A stretch of 64,000 bases of DNA, taken from Dehalobacterium sp040766325. GTDB lineage: Bacteria; Bacillota; Dehalobacteriia; Dehalobacteriales; Dehalobacteriaceae. Under the pieces are notes generated by a model. That model was not told the DNA's origin and did no database searches. It worked only from the letters and a program-made list of their open reading frames with translations. The first letter of the stretch is position 1; the number at the start of each line of letters is the position of its first letter. Below, one piece after another: positions 46,519 through 56,275 of the stretch. Position numbers and translations under genes: made by a program. The DNA is taken from NCBI GenBank assembly GCA_040766325.1, contig JAXGQR010000007.1, forward strand, positions 88,259-152,258, written 5' to 3'.

Positions 46519-48915
46519 TCATCCCACTGAGATTCCCTGTTGCACCGTGCGTCCGATGATATCATCCTGAACGTCTTTCCCCAATTCCACAAAGTAAGCG
46601 GTATAGCCTGCTACCCGCACCAAAAGCCCCCGATAGGCATCTGGGTTCTTCTGGGCTTGGATCAGTTTTTTCTGATCGATAACATTAAACTGAACATGAT
46701 AAACCCCCAGGCTACACATACTCTTAAGCAGGGCCATCATCTGGGTAATGCCGTTATCTGTGGAAAGCATCGCCGGCTCCACCTTCATATTCAGAAGCGT
46801 CCCCTGAACAAAACGATCATGGGGAATATGGGCCACTGATTTCAGTACCCCGCTGGGTCCGTTCATGTCAGTACCACCACTGGGGCTGACTCCGTCGGCT
46901 AAAGGTTTCCAGGCACGACGTCCCGAAGGCAGAGCACCTACCTCCAAGCCAAAAGGAGTATTTCCGGAGACAGGCAAAATGCCCGGTGTCATCTGGCCGA
47001 ATTTACTGCTGTATTTTTCTATTTCATCAGCAATAAAGGTGAAGAGATCGCCTACCAAATCATCCACCATGGGGTCATCATTTCCATATTTGGGAGCACT
47101 CAGGCATAGCTTTAAGATATCCTCTTTCCCTTCAAAATCACAATCCAAGGCGGCTAAAAGCTCCTCCATGGTTACCTGATTGGTTTCATATACCAGATGG
47201 CGCACAGCGGCAACACTGTTGATTAAGTCCGCCACTCCGATTAAAATAATCCCGTTACCCACATTGTATTTAGCGCCCCCCCAGGCGTAATCCCGACATT
47301 TTTCAATACACTCTTTAAAGGTCAGGGAAAGGGCGGGGGAGGGACGATTCATGCAGATTTCATCGATGACATGACTTCCTTTTACTACCGCCCGAACGGC
47401 ATAAGCGATGTGGCATTTCACCGCTTCCAAAAAATCTTCATACGTTTTAAACTGGGTAGCATCACCGGTACAGCAGGAAATCGTCCGGCCGCTCTTTCTG
47501 TTTTGGCCATTTAAAAGAGCAAATTCCACTATGCTTCCCAGGTTTATGTCTGCCAAAGCTGTATATTGGCGCATTCTCCCCTCTAAATTGGTTTCTACAC
47601 AACCACAGGGATTCCAATCAAAAGCTTCTTTTAAAGGCACTCCTTTGTTCATGATCATGCGAATTCCGATATCATCATTATGAAAAGCGGGAAATCCTGT
47701 CCCTAAGCTGATTAACTCTACCACTTTACGCAAAAAAGAATTCGGGTTCTTGGCCAAGTTATAGCGTACAGACAGGGAGGGCTGATATAATTGCACATCC
47801 ATGGTAGCTTGAAGCATCATATAGGAGAGATCGTTCACCGCATCCCGTCCTGTTTCGTCCACGCCTCCCACACAAACATTTTGAAACATCGGGTAACCCG
47901 CAGCAAACTCTGCAGTGACCTTATCCTGGAAAAGACAAGGTTCGCTGAATTTGACCCATAAACAGTCCAGAAGCTCTTGAGCCTCTTCCGGAGTAATCCG
48001 TCCTGCCTTTAGGTCTGCCTGATAATAGGGCCAAAGATATTGATCCATGCGTCCTGGATTATAGCTGGCGGCATTTTGTTCCATAAAAATACATATTTGA
48101 TAAAAATATAGGGACTGTAAGGCCTCGCGAAAGGTACGTGCAGGAAAGGCCGGTACCCAGCGGCATACCTCAGCTATCTCTTCCAGCTCCTCTTTACGCT
48201 GAGGATCCTGCTCCAAAGCAGCCAGTCTTTCCGCTTCCTGGGCATAGCGCTCAGCCAAATCCATAATTCCTTCCGCCACAATGCGCAGCGCTTGTAAATA
48301 ATAATCTTTTTCGTAATCCCCGGGACTGGTCAGATCTAACTCAGCTTGACAAAAATCAATTTTTTGCACAATTCCGGTGATCCCTTGCTGAATCAACCAT
48401 TTATACCCGGCAGTAGTTTCGCCAAAGCCGCGCACCGCTTTCCGATCAATATAGATCACCCCGTGATCCCGCAATTCCCGAGTATCCTCAGGGATCTGCG
48501 CCTGCCATTCTTCATAGTTGGAACGTCCTCTCCAATATGGCCGGATTTCCTCTTCAAAAATTTTTCGATCTTCATCCTTGAGATCGAAAGGATCATAGCG
48601 CCGATTACTGATGGTATCCAGTTCGTCGTTTAGCACAGACCAGCAAGTATCGGCACACAAAATACCGCCCCGCAGCTTGCTGCCGGAACAACCTACAATC
48701 AATTCATCATCCCAGATAGTCACCGTTTTTTCCCGACATTGCCGGCGAAAAGCTTTGGCTTTGCGTAATACCAGCGGCTCTCCTTCCGTCTCGCGAAAAC
48801 CTGCCGTGAGAATCCGGGCATTTTCCAAATCCATTTCCGGTCGAGCATGAAGGACTCTCTCTTTCAAACGATTAATACGTTTCAGATACGAAGGTTTTTC
48901 CACATGAATAGTCAT
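46519..48915 (-). CDS. glycyl radical enzyme of the PFL/decarboxylase-dehydratase superfamily
   Basis: The 798-residue protein starts at ATG 48915 after GGGAGG. The active-site cysteine is Cys439 in NPCGCVETNLEG, with the Cys-x-Glu of dehydratase, lyase and decarboxylase members. The glycyl radical loop is RVAGYTAYF with Gly770. True pyruvate formate-lyases carry Cys-Cys, so the substrate is something else (an arylacetate, choline-like, diol or sulfonate compound). No activating radical SAM enzyme is next to it; the flanking genes are sbcD and an unrelated small gene. The activase must be elsewhere. Confidence 0.9.
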   Translation of the reverse strand: MTIHVEKPSYLKRINRLKERVLHARPEMDLENARILTAGFRETEGEPLVLRKAKAFRRQCREKTVTIWDDELIVGCSGSKLRGGILCADTCWSVLNDELDTISNRRYDPFDLKDEDRKIFEEEIRPYWRGRSNYEEWQAQIPEDTRELRDHGVIYIDRKAVRGFGETTAGYKWLIQQGITGIVQKIDFCQAELDLTSPGDYEKDYYLQALRIVAEGIMDLAERYAQEAERLAALEQDPQRKEELEEIAEVCRWVPAFPARTFREALQSLYFYQICIFMEQNAASYNPGRMDQYLWPYYQADLKAGRITPEEAQELLDCLWVKFSEPCLFQDKVTAEFAAGYPMFQNVCVGGVDETGRDAVNDLSYMMLQATMDVQLYQPSLSVRYNLAKNPNSFLRKVVELISLGTGFPAFHNDDIGIRMIMNKGVPLKEAFDWNPCGCVETNLEGRMRQYTALADINLGSIVEFALLNGQNRKSGRTISCCTGDATQFKTYEDFLEAVKCHIAYAVRAVVKGSHVIDEICMNRPSPALSLTFKECIEKCRDYAWGGAKYNVGNGIILIGVADLINSVAAVRHLVYETNQVTMEELLAALDCDFEGKEDILKLCLSAPKYGNDDPMVDDLVGDLFTFIADEIEKYSSKFGQMTPGILPVSGNTPFGLEVGALPSGRRAWKPLADGVSPSGGTDMNGPSGVLKSVAHIPHDRFVQGTLLNMKVEPAMLSTDNGITQMMALLKSMCSLGVYHVQFNVIDQKKLIQAQKNPDAYRGLLVRVAGYTAYFVELGKDVQDDIIGRTVQQGISVG

Positions 48916-49185
48916 TTTGGCACCTCCCAAGGGTTGTTTAATTCTGCCGGGTCCACTTTTCTATCTATACTGATGGAGCCTAAATAAGTTTACGGCTGGC
49001 AACAATTAGTGTGCTGATTAATTTTTGGATCTTAAATACATAATAACATTAGCTGCCGTAAGTCACAATAGAGATTGTTTTTTATCGACTGATAAAATTT
49101 TCAAACCTTGTACAGCTAACTTTTCGGATAAATGGCTGACTCTGGGGGAAAATAAACCTAATTAAAGGACAAGGTGAATTACTAT

Positions 49186-49761
49186 ATGAAAAAGATCAGT
49201 GATCGATTTATTTTAGGTGTTATATGCGGCTTAGGGGGTAATCTTAGCAAACGCATGGTGGAAAACTGCTTTAAAAAAATTGGCTTTACTAGTTGTAGCG
49301 GAAAAAATACCGCTGCCGGCATCTTTCTCAAAAAATCTCAGATATCCACACCCTACGGCAAGGTGATCGGTGAAATCGCCGACCAGATGATTGCCGCCGG
49401 ACTGGGTGTCAGTTGTGTTTATTGGTTCTCCCTCATGGGAAAAGATCATTATCTCATAAAAGGAGGCGGTTTAGGCGCCGCAGAATGGGCCTCTTTATAT
49501 GGAGTGACCTCACGTTTGGGCGCAACCTCAATTTTTCCTGTTCCCCCCAAAGATGCCCTCGCCACATTTCTTTCCCATGTGGCCTATGGCACCACAAAAG
49601 CATTTCTCGCAGTCAAGCTGGGGGATGAACGATTGTTTGACCCTAATGCGCCGTTTCCAAATTTTTTAAGAGGAAACGATCGCCTTTGTCCTCCAGTGGC
49701 CTCTTCCATAGCGCATCAGAGAAATCAAACAGCCCACGATCCAGGCAAGAGGCAAACTTAA
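49186..49761 (+). CDS. small membrane protein of unknown function
   Basis: The protein of about 191 residues starts MKKISDRFILGVICGLGGNL and has three or four membrane segments, with AYGTTKAFLAVKLGDERLF near the end. I recall similar proteins in spore-forming Clostridia, with no known role. The last 95 bases overlap the MATE gene on the other strand, and the tail after NFLRG may be a read-through artefact. A GTG at 49174 is an alternative start. The upstream gap 48916-49173 shows no clear feature. Confidence 0.6.
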   Translation: MKKISDRFILGVICGLGGNLSKRMVENCFKKIGFTSCSGKNTAAGIFLKKSQISTPYGKVIGEIADQMIAAGLGVSCVYWFSLMGKDHYLIKGGGLGAAEWASLYGVTSRLGATSIFPVPPKDALATFLSHVAYGTTKAFLAVKLGDERLFDPNAPFPNFLRGNDRLCPPVASSIAHQRNQTAHDPGKRQT

Positions 49762-51006
49762 ATATATGGCACGAAAATCAATGAAGGTTGCCGCCATAAA
49801 ATAGGATAACAAGAGACGAATACTTAAATTCGCGAAGCTGGCGACAGCGGGAATTTTCACATCACCGGCGCCCTGTAAAAGTCCGTTGGTTACATGGCTG
49901 GTGGCACCAATAACCAAAAATAGTGCTACCACATTTAAATGCTCCCGGGCCCGGAGCATCGCATCACCGGTGATATTAAAAAGACTTAAAAGAGTGGTAT
50001 CAAAAACAAGCAAAAAAACCGTGAGCACCAGGCAAATGGAATTGGCCATCCATAATGTCACTCGATAGCCGCGCTTGATGCGGGTAATTTTTCCCGCCCC
50101 CATATTTTGCCCGACAAAATTTGCCATGGCGGCATGAAAAGCAGTCGATGGAATATGGGCGATTTGTTCCGTTTTATTCATGGCCACAAAGCCTTCAATA
50201 CTGGCAGGGCCAAAGCTGTTTACTAATCTTTGCAGGAGAATAAACCCCGCGGCCATCACCGCCGATTGCATGGTTACCGGAATACCCAGCCGCATGATCA
50301 GTCTCAGCTTTTCCCCGTCAAACGTAAATTCCCGTAGCTTAAAGCGCATTTTAGGAATAGCCATGTACAAATATATGGCACTGGAAATCGCAGATCCTCC
50401 TTGAGCAATCACTGTAGCCCACGCCGCACCGGCCACCCCCCAATCAAAAACAACGACAAAGAGTAAGTCCAATGTCAAATTAAGCACAGCGGCAATGAAA
50501 AGGAAAAGTATGGCGCCCTTGGAATCACCACAGGCTCGTAAAATACCGTAAAGCACATTATAGAGAAATTGAAAGATCAGACCGACTGAATAAACAGCAA
50601 AGTAAGTATAGCTTAATTCCTGCATCACCTGAGGTGTGCCCAAAAAATTCCAAAGCACCCACTTGCCTGTAATAATACACACGAGGGTCAGAATCAAGCT
50701 TAAAACAACGGCGAAAATTATGCCGGTAGACGCAGTACGACGCATATCCGTTTCTTTGCGCGCCCCATAATATTGAGAAATAATAATACTGGTACCCGTT
50801 CCGGTCCCCGTGGCCATCGCCAGCAAAAACCACATCAGCGGGCTGGAAATACCCACGGCCCCTAAGGCAGTGGAGCTCACAAAATTCCCAACAATCACGC
50901 TGTCCACAAAGGTATACAAGGCCTGGAGGAGACTTGCACCCATCATGGGAAGGGCAAAGAAAAAGATTCTTAGCCCTTCATGCCCCGTTGTTAAATCCTT
51001 CTCCAT
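49666..51006 (-). CDS. MATE family efflux transporter
   Basis: The 446-residue protein has 12 helices in two related halves. The N half holds YTFVDSVIVGNFVSSTALGA and the C half NKTEQIAHIPSTAFHAAMAN, both family blocks. MATE carriers export cationic drugs or metabolites in exchange for sodium or protons. The substrate is unknown. The gene appears monocistronic, with a terminator upstream at 51092. Confidence 0.93.
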   Translation of the reverse strand: MEKDLTTGHEGLRIFFFALPMMGASLLQALYTFVDSVIVGNFVSSTALGAVGISSPLMWFLLAMATGTGTGTSIIISQYYGARKETDMRRTASTGIIFAVVLSLILTLVCIITGKWVLWNFLGTPQVMQELSYTYFAVYSVGLIFQFLYNVLYGILRACGDSKGAILFLFIAAVLNLTLDLLFVVVFDWGVAGAAWATVIAQGGSAISSAIYLYMAIPKMRFKLREFTFDGEKLRLIMRLGIPVTMQSAVMAAGFILLQRLVNSFGPASIEGFVAMNKTEQIAHIPSTAFHAAMANFVGQNMGAGKITRIKRGYRVTLWMANSICLVLTVFLLVFDTTLLSLFNITGDAMLRAREHLNVVALFLVIGATSHVTNGLLQGAGDVKIPAVASFANLSIRLLLSYFMAATFIDFRAIYLSLPLAWIVGCLISLMRYGRGHWRTKAIVSS

Positions 51007-51091
51007 GAATTAAAATCAAACCCTCTCTCACGCAGAATTCATCTCAGAACTAGATGCCACAAAAAGAGCAATAACTCTCTTTATTGCCAAA

Positions 51092-51138
51092 AGAAAACCG
51101 CCTCTTAGATACCTGATGCATCATTAGGACGGTTTTCT
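51092..51138 (-). terminator. terminator after carB
   Basis: AGAAAACCG-CCT pairs with AGG-CGGTTTTCT, with one bulge. It lies 80 bases after the carB stop. Confidence 0.7.
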
Positions 51139-51217
51139 ACTTTCGGCAAGTAGCAGTGCAATTAATGCTTTGCCGGAGGCTTTTATCAGCCAAATGATAT
51201 TCGCGAAGAACTTTTAT

Positions 51218-54200
51218 CTATTTGATATCCCCATGATATTCCTGGAGACTCTTAGGAGTGGTAAAGTCCTGAGCCTCCCGATAGGCTTCGATCCCCTCAA
51301 CACTGGCCTTGGCGGCAGCACTGGTAGTAATATAAGGCACATGGTACTTAATGGCAGCCTTTCTCATATAGGAATCATCTTTCTGGCCGACCTCCCCGGC
51401 GGGGGTGTTAACAATAAAATGAATTTCCCCATTAGTGATGCTATCGAGAATGTTAGGACGACCTTCATATAGTTTTTTAATCATTGTGGCAGGAATGTCG
51501 TTTTCGATGAGAAAACCATGGGTTCCTTCCGTAGCTCTGATTTCAAACCCCAGGTCGGCAAATTTACGGGCTGCTTCCAACACTTCTTCTTTATCTTCAT
51601 TACGCACACTGATGAGCACCGTGCCCTCTGTGGGTAAGGAGCCCTGGGTGGCTTCCTGGGCTTTATAAAAGGCCATGCCAAATGAATCCGCCAAACCTAA
51701 AACCTCGCCGGTAGAACGCATTTCCGGCCCCAGCAAGGGATCCACTTCCGGGAACATATTAAAGGGAAAGACCGTTTCCTTAACACCGAAGTGAGGAATT
51801 CTCTTAGCCTCCAATAAGGTCACATCGTATTTCTCGCCCCGTTCTTCAGCCATCATAATTTCCGTGGCAATGGGAACCATGGAAATGTTACAGACTTTGG
51901 AGACCAAAGGTACGGTACGGGAGGCTCGGGGATTCGCTTCCAACACATAAACCTGATCCTGGTAAATGGCATATTGAATATTCATCAAGCCCACAACATT
52001 TAATTCGATGGCAATTTTTTCTGTATATTCATTAATCGTCTTTAAGTGTTTTTCCGGAATCGTGATTGGGGGAATGACACAAGCGGAATCCCCGGAGTGA
52101 ATACCGGCATACTCTACATGCTCCATGACCGTAGGCACAAAAGCCTCGGTACCGTTGGAGATAGCATCGGCTTCCGATTCAATGGCATGTTCCAAAAATT
52201 TATCAATTAAAATCGGATTGTTGGCAGACAGATTCTCCGCTCCACTGATATAACGGCGCAGCATTTCATCATTATGAATGCACTCCATACCCCGTCCGCC
52301 TAATACATAGGAAGGACGTACCATAACGGGATAGCCGATCTTTTGGGCTACAGCCAAGGCTTCTTCCAAGTTTCCTGCCATCCCCGCTTCCGGCATGGGG
52401 ATACCTAGCTTTTCCATGGCTATTTTAAACATATCCCGGTCTTCCGCCAAATCAATGGATTTTAATGGCGTACCTAAAATGCGTACCCCTTCCTGAGCCA
52501 ACTGGCCGGCAATATTCAAGGGGGTCTGTCCGCCAAATTGTACAATAACGCCAATCGGGTTTTCCTTGCTGTAAATACTTAAGACATCCTCAACCGTAAG
52601 GGGTTCAAAATATAATCGATCTGAGGTGTCATAGTCGGTAGATACGGTTTCCGGATTACAGTTCACAATAATAGTTTCGTAGCCCATATCTCTAAGGGCA
52701 AAGGCAGCATGAACACAGCAATAATCAAACTCTATCCCCTGGCCGATACGATTGGGGCCACCGCCTAAAATCATCACTTTTTTCCGGTCACTGACCTGGG
52801 TTCGATCCAGGGCATTATAAGTAGAATAATAATAATAGGCGTTTTCCTCCCCGCTGACAGGCACTGCTTGCCAGCCTTGGTTAACCCCCAAAGCCATTCG
52901 TTGATCACGGATGTCCTTTTCCGGCATATTCAGAATCGTAGCAAGATAGCGATCGGCAAAACCGTTCTTCTTAGCTCGGATCAATAAGTCATCGGGGATC
53001 GAGCTGTTTTTGTAGCGCAGCAGCTCTTCCTCTAATATAACTAACTCCCGCATTTCCTCGATAAACCATTTCTTAACAAAGGTCAATTGATGGATTTCTT
53101 CAACGTCGGCACCTTTACGTAAGGCCTCATACATCAGGAAGTGACGTTCACTGGAGGGTTCTGCCAAACGGCTCAACAGCTCTTCTAAAGAGAGTTCGTA
53201 GAAATCCTTGGCAAAGCCTAGTCCGTAACGACCAATTTCCAAAGAGCGGATCGCCTTTTGCAAAGCCTCTTTGTAGTTTTTGCCAATACTCATCACTTCC
53301 CCTACGGCCTTCATCTGGGTGCCTAATTTATCCTCCACACCCTTGAATTTTTCAAAGGTCCAGCGGGCAAATTTCACCACGACATAATCTCCGGAAGGGG
53401 TATATTTATCCAGGGTCCCATCCCGCCAATAAGGAATCTCATCCAGAGTTAAGCCGGCGGCCAAAAGGGCGGAAATAAAAGCGATGGGAAAGCCGGTGGC
53501 TTTAGAAGCCAGAGCAGAAGAACGGGAGGTCCGAGGATTAATCTCAATGACCACGACCCGGTCTGTCTTAGGATCATGGGCAAACTGAACATTGGTACCC
53601 CCAATCACCTCAATGGCTTCCACAATATCATAAGCATGTTTTTGCAGCCGTTCCTGCAGCTCTTTGCTGATGGTTAACATTGGTGCGGCACAAAAAGAAT
53701 CCCCGGTGTGCACACCGACGGGATCAATGTTTTCAATAAAGCAAACGGTAATCATTTGATTTTTCGCATCACGCACTACTTCCAGTTCCAATTCTTCCCA
53801 ACCGAGAACTGATTCTTCGACCAATATTTGTCCCACCATGCTGGCAGCAATGCCTCGGTTGGCCACAGTTCTTAATTCTTCAATGTTATAAACCAGACCA
53901 CCACCGGTTCCCCCCATGGTATAGGCAGGGCGGATCACCACCGGATAACCCAGTTGATCGGCAATTTTTTCTGCTTCTTCTACAGAATAGGCAGGTTCAC
54001 TTCGAGGTATTTCAATACCCAGTCGATTCATAGTTTCTTTAAAAACAATACGGTCTTCGCCTCTTTCGATCGCTTCCACCTGAACACCCAGCACCTTAAC
54101 GCCGTACTTATCCAGAATACCCTCTTTGGAAAGTTCCATACACAGATTAAGGGCAGATTGTCCGCCTAAATTAGGCAACAAAGCATCCGGCCGTTCTTTT

Positions 54201-54436
54201 TCGATAATAGCCGTCAACCGCTTGAGATTCAGCGGTTCAATATAGGTGGCATCTGCCATGGCAGGGTCGGTCATAATCGTGGCCGGATTGGAGTTTACCA
54301 AGACAATTTTATAACCTAATTTCCTGAGGGCTTTGCATGCTTGTGTCCCTGAGTAGTCAAATTCACAAGCTTGTCCGATTATGATCGGGCCGGAACCAAT
54401 GATCAAAATCTTATCAATATCTAATCGTTTTGGCAT
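51218..54436 (-). CDS. carB: carbamoyl-phosphate synthase large subunit
   Basis: The 1072-residue protein has two ATP-grasp halves (starting KILIIGSGPIIIGQACEFDY and KVMILGGGPNRIGQGIEFDY) and a C-terminal allosteric domain. It makes carbamoyl phosphate from bicarbonate, ammonia and two ATP for arginine and pyrimidine synthesis. GAGGGAACGACT precedes ATG 54436. The glutaminase subunit gene carA is not upstream, as is usual; instead there are small unrelated genes. Length and motifs are complete. Confidence 0.97.
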   Translation of the reverse strand: MPKRLDIDKILIIGSGPIIIGQACEFDYSGTQACKALRKLGYKIVLVNSNPATIMTDPAMADATYIEPLNLKRLTAIIEKERPDALLPNLGGQSALNLCMELSKEGILDKYGVKVLGVQVEAIERGEDRIVFKETMNRLGIEIPRSEPAYSVEEAEKIADQLGYPVVIRPAYTMGGTGGGLVYNIEELRTVANRGIAASMVGQILVEESVLGWEELELEVVRDAKNQMITVCFIENIDPVGVHTGDSFCAAPMLTISKELQERLQKHAYDIVEAIEVIGGTNVQFAHDPKTDRVVVIEINPRTSRSSALASKATGFPIAFISALLAAGLTLDEIPYWRDGTLDKYTPSGDYVVVKFARWTFEKFKGVEDKLGTQMKAVGEVMSIGKNYKEALQKAIRSLEIGRYGLGFAKDFYELSLEELLSRLAEPSSERHFLMYEALRKGADVEEIHQLTFVKKWFIEEMRELVILEEELLRYKNSSIPDDLLIRAKKNGFADRYLATILNMPEKDIRDQRMALGVNQGWQAVPVSGEENAYYYYSTYNALDRTQVSDRKKVMILGGGPNRIGQGIEFDYCCVHAAFALRDMGYETIIVNCNPETVSTDYDTSDRLYFEPLTVEDVLSIYSKENPIGVIVQFGGQTPLNIAGQLAQEGVRILGTPLKSIDLAEDRDMFKIAMEKLGIPMPEAGMAGNLEEALAVAQKIGYPVMVRPSYVLGGRGMECIHNDEMLRRYISGAENLSANNPILIDKFLEHAIESEADAISNGTEAFVPTVMEHVEYAGIHSGDSACVIPPITIPEKHLKTINEYTEKIAIELNVVGLMNIQYAIYQDQVYVLEANPRASRTVPLVSKVCNISMVPIATEIMMAEERGEKYDVTLLEAKRIPHFGVKETVFPFNMFPEVDPLLGPEMRSTGEVLGLADSFGMAFYKAQEATQGSLPTEGTVLISVRNEDKEEVLEAARKFADLGFEIRATEGTHGFLIENDIPATMIKKLYEGRPNILDSITNGEIHFIVNTPAGEVGQKDDSYMRKAAIKYHVPYITTSAAAKASVEGIEAYREAQDFTTPKSLQEYHGDIK

Positions 54437-54579
54437 AGTCGTTCCCTCATTTCACTTATTCTCTATTGCTCTAATATTGTAGTATACTGCTTTCTTGGTA
54501 ATTTTTCAATGATATTCGCTAAAATCCAACATATTCATACAAAAAAACCCTTGGTAAAACTTAATTACATGAGGCTTAC

Positions 54580-54627
54580 ACAAAATAAACGTCATCAGTC
54601 TTTAAAGCTTTAAAGACTGTGACGTTT
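54580..54627 (-). terminator. terminator of the 54.6-55.7 kb unit
   Basis: AAACGTCA pairs with TGACGTTT (54587-54627), enclosing CAGTCTTTAAAG/CTTTAAAGACTG. A T-rich run follows on the minus strand. It separates carB from the small upstream genes. Confidence 0.85.
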
Positions 54628-54636
54628 AAAAATGAT

Positions 54637-54831
54637 TTAATTCACCTTTTCCTCAGAGAAAGGCTTATCAATTTTTTTGTTGTCTTTTTCCGGATACTGA
54701 CGGCAACGGTCCAGCACACAATTGCCTTGTTCGTCCGCCATCATACAATCCTCCATATATTTAATGCACCGACGCCAGCCATCGTTTTCGCTGACGAAAG
54801 CCCTGCTCAAAATGGTCCACCTTCCCTTCAT
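54637..54831 (-). CDS. small Cys-containing protein of unknown function
   Basis: A 64-codon frame includes WRRCIKYMEDCMMADEQG and NCVLDRCRQYPEKD. An internal ATG at 54741 has GGAGG upstream, so the real product may be only 35 residues starting MMADEQGNCVLDRC. It is the last gene before a strong terminator, which supports expression. I do not recognise it. Confidence 0.45.
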   Translation of the reverse strand: MKGRWTILSRAFVSENDGWRRCIKYMEDCMMADEQGNCVLDRCRQYPEKDNKKIDKPFSEEKVN

Positions 54832-54843
54832 GAATAATCATTC

Positions 54844-55203
54844 TTAATAAAATTCCCAACCCTTTTGGGTCAGCTTTTCTTCCCAGGTCATTTCCAGCAA
54901 TGCTAAATCATCTGTATAATCAGTTTTAGATTCATCTTTATCATAAGGGAGATGCTCCAAAATTTCAATAGTAAAGCTATCTGCACCAAGCTCCTGCCAA
55001 TCCCTTTGCAGAGTTTGGTTAGGATGGGAACCATGGTTCAGTTGAAACCGATAGCGGTTGATTTTGGCCGCGACATTCGCTGTTGCTTCAAGGTAACATT
55101 TCTGACGCAGGTTTGAATGAATCATCAGTACTCCCATCGGTGGCTTCATTTCTTTATATAGCATTTTAAGTTCTTTTTTGCGTTCCATCAGATATCCCTT
55201 CAT
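54844..55203 (-). CDS. GIY-YIG nuclease family protein, degenerate
   Basis: The 119-residue protein has GVLMIHSNLRQKCYLEATAN, where GIY-YIG would be expected, and then NRYRFQLNHGSHPNQTLQRD as in small GIY-YIG-like proteins of Bacillota. Catalysis is doubtful because the GIY and YIG residues are replaced. An inner start at 55188 (MERKKELK) is possible. It follows the 55237 gene by 33 bases on the same strand. Confidence 0.65.
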   Translation of the reverse strand: MKGYLMERKKELKMLYKEMKPPMGVLMIHSNLRQKCYLEATANVAAKINRYRFQLNHGSHPNQTLQRDWQELGADSFTIEILEHLPYDKDESKTDYTDDLALLEMTWEEKLTQKGWEFY

Positions 55204-55236
55204 TTCCCCTTTATCTTCTTCTCGAACAGGGTCGGT

Positions 55237-55716
55237 TTAATAGCCCATTTCTTTTAAAATCCTCGCCAATGTACTGAAACGCTCCCCCAAGAGTTCGTCA
55301 TCATTATTCAGAGCTTGACTGAATAATTGAATATCTTCATCAATTTTTTCATTTTCTGTGCACACGGCCACAGTCATGGCATCACCTTGTAAACCGATTC
55401 TGTCGATTATCGGTTGTTCCGGATCATATAGTTTCTCATAGCGATAAGCATCCTGAAAATACATTCTCCCGCGGCAAAGAAAAATTGCCAGATCAAGCAC
55501 CCGATGGAGAGGCATTTCTTCCGACTGGCGCGACCACTTATCCCCTGTGTGACGCCAAATTTTTGCAGAAATATCCACCTTGCCCCGATCATTCCATTGA
55601 GCAAGCCCTAATGATAGCCCTTTGGTGTCAGAATGATAGGCACTTCTCCCATCAACGTTTTCATAGTTTTCGGCGACGATTACCGGTTTATGCTTCAAAG
55701 TCGTTGGTATTTTCAT
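55237..55716 (-). CDS. DUF6530-like protein
   Basis: The 159-residue protein starts MKIPTTLKHKPVIVAENYEN after GGAGGG. Its blocks LSLGLAQWNDRGKVDISAKI and WSRQSEEMPLHRVLDLAIFL match, as I recall, a family annotated DUF6530, without known function. It is probably the first gene of the 54.6-55.7 kb unit. The stretch 55717-55957 has only a short palindrome (CCTCGGGAGG) in AT-rich DNA. Confidence 0.6.
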   Translation of the reverse strand: MKIPTTLKHKPVIVAENYENVDGRSAYHSDTKGLSLGLAQWNDRGKVDISAKIWRHTGDKWSRQSEEMPLHRVLDLAIFLCRGRMYFQDAYRYEKLYDPEQPIIDRIGLQGDAMTVAVCTENEKIDEDIQLFSQALNNDDELLGERFSTLARILKEMGY

Positions 55717-55957
55717 TTTTCCCTCCTATGCAAATCATGCTTTAACTTTATTAATTAGTAATTTACTAATTCTATATACTAGTATATTACTATAAATCAA
55801 TTTGGTCAAGGTAAATTTTTGAATAATGGAGGTTTTTATATATTACCACACTTGGTGCACCGAAAAAAAAGAACCAACCTCGGGAGGTTAGTTCTTTCTG
55901 TTCAATTTAATAGCAATAATAGTTAGATGATTATCTACATCCTACTTGTTGGAATGA

Positions 55958-56240
55958 TTAATTTGTTTTTCCTTCTTTCCAGGTAAATAGCCGGCCAAAT
56001 TGTTCCCCAGGATTTACACCCAGCTCATAGTATTTTGCGCCGATATCGTAAAGATTTATACGCTCTAACTGATATACATTTTGGTTAACTTTCAGCTCCC
56101 AAATAACCTCACCATCACGGTACTCTATGAATGTTGAGGGATTATGGCCTCCGAAATTCATAAGAAAATGATTGGTACCATAAGCATCCATACCGCTAAT
56201 AAAAGGACTGTATAAAGCTGTCCTCACATAGGGATTTTAT
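55958..56240 (-). pseudogene. C-terminal fragment of an arylsulfotransferase-like gene
   Basis: The frame reads NPYVRTALYSPFISGMDAYG and then NFGGHNPSTFIEYRDGEVIW to a normal stop at 55958. It resembles the last 90 residues of clostridial aryl-sulfate sulfotransferases. Upstream, in-frame stops appear at once and the DNA becomes that of the integrated element. The gene was therefore cut by integration, and its first part should lie beyond the right end of the window. Confidence 0.6.
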
Positions 56241-56275
56241 ACCCTTGAAAAATTCGGCATAGTCGTGAATAGCGG

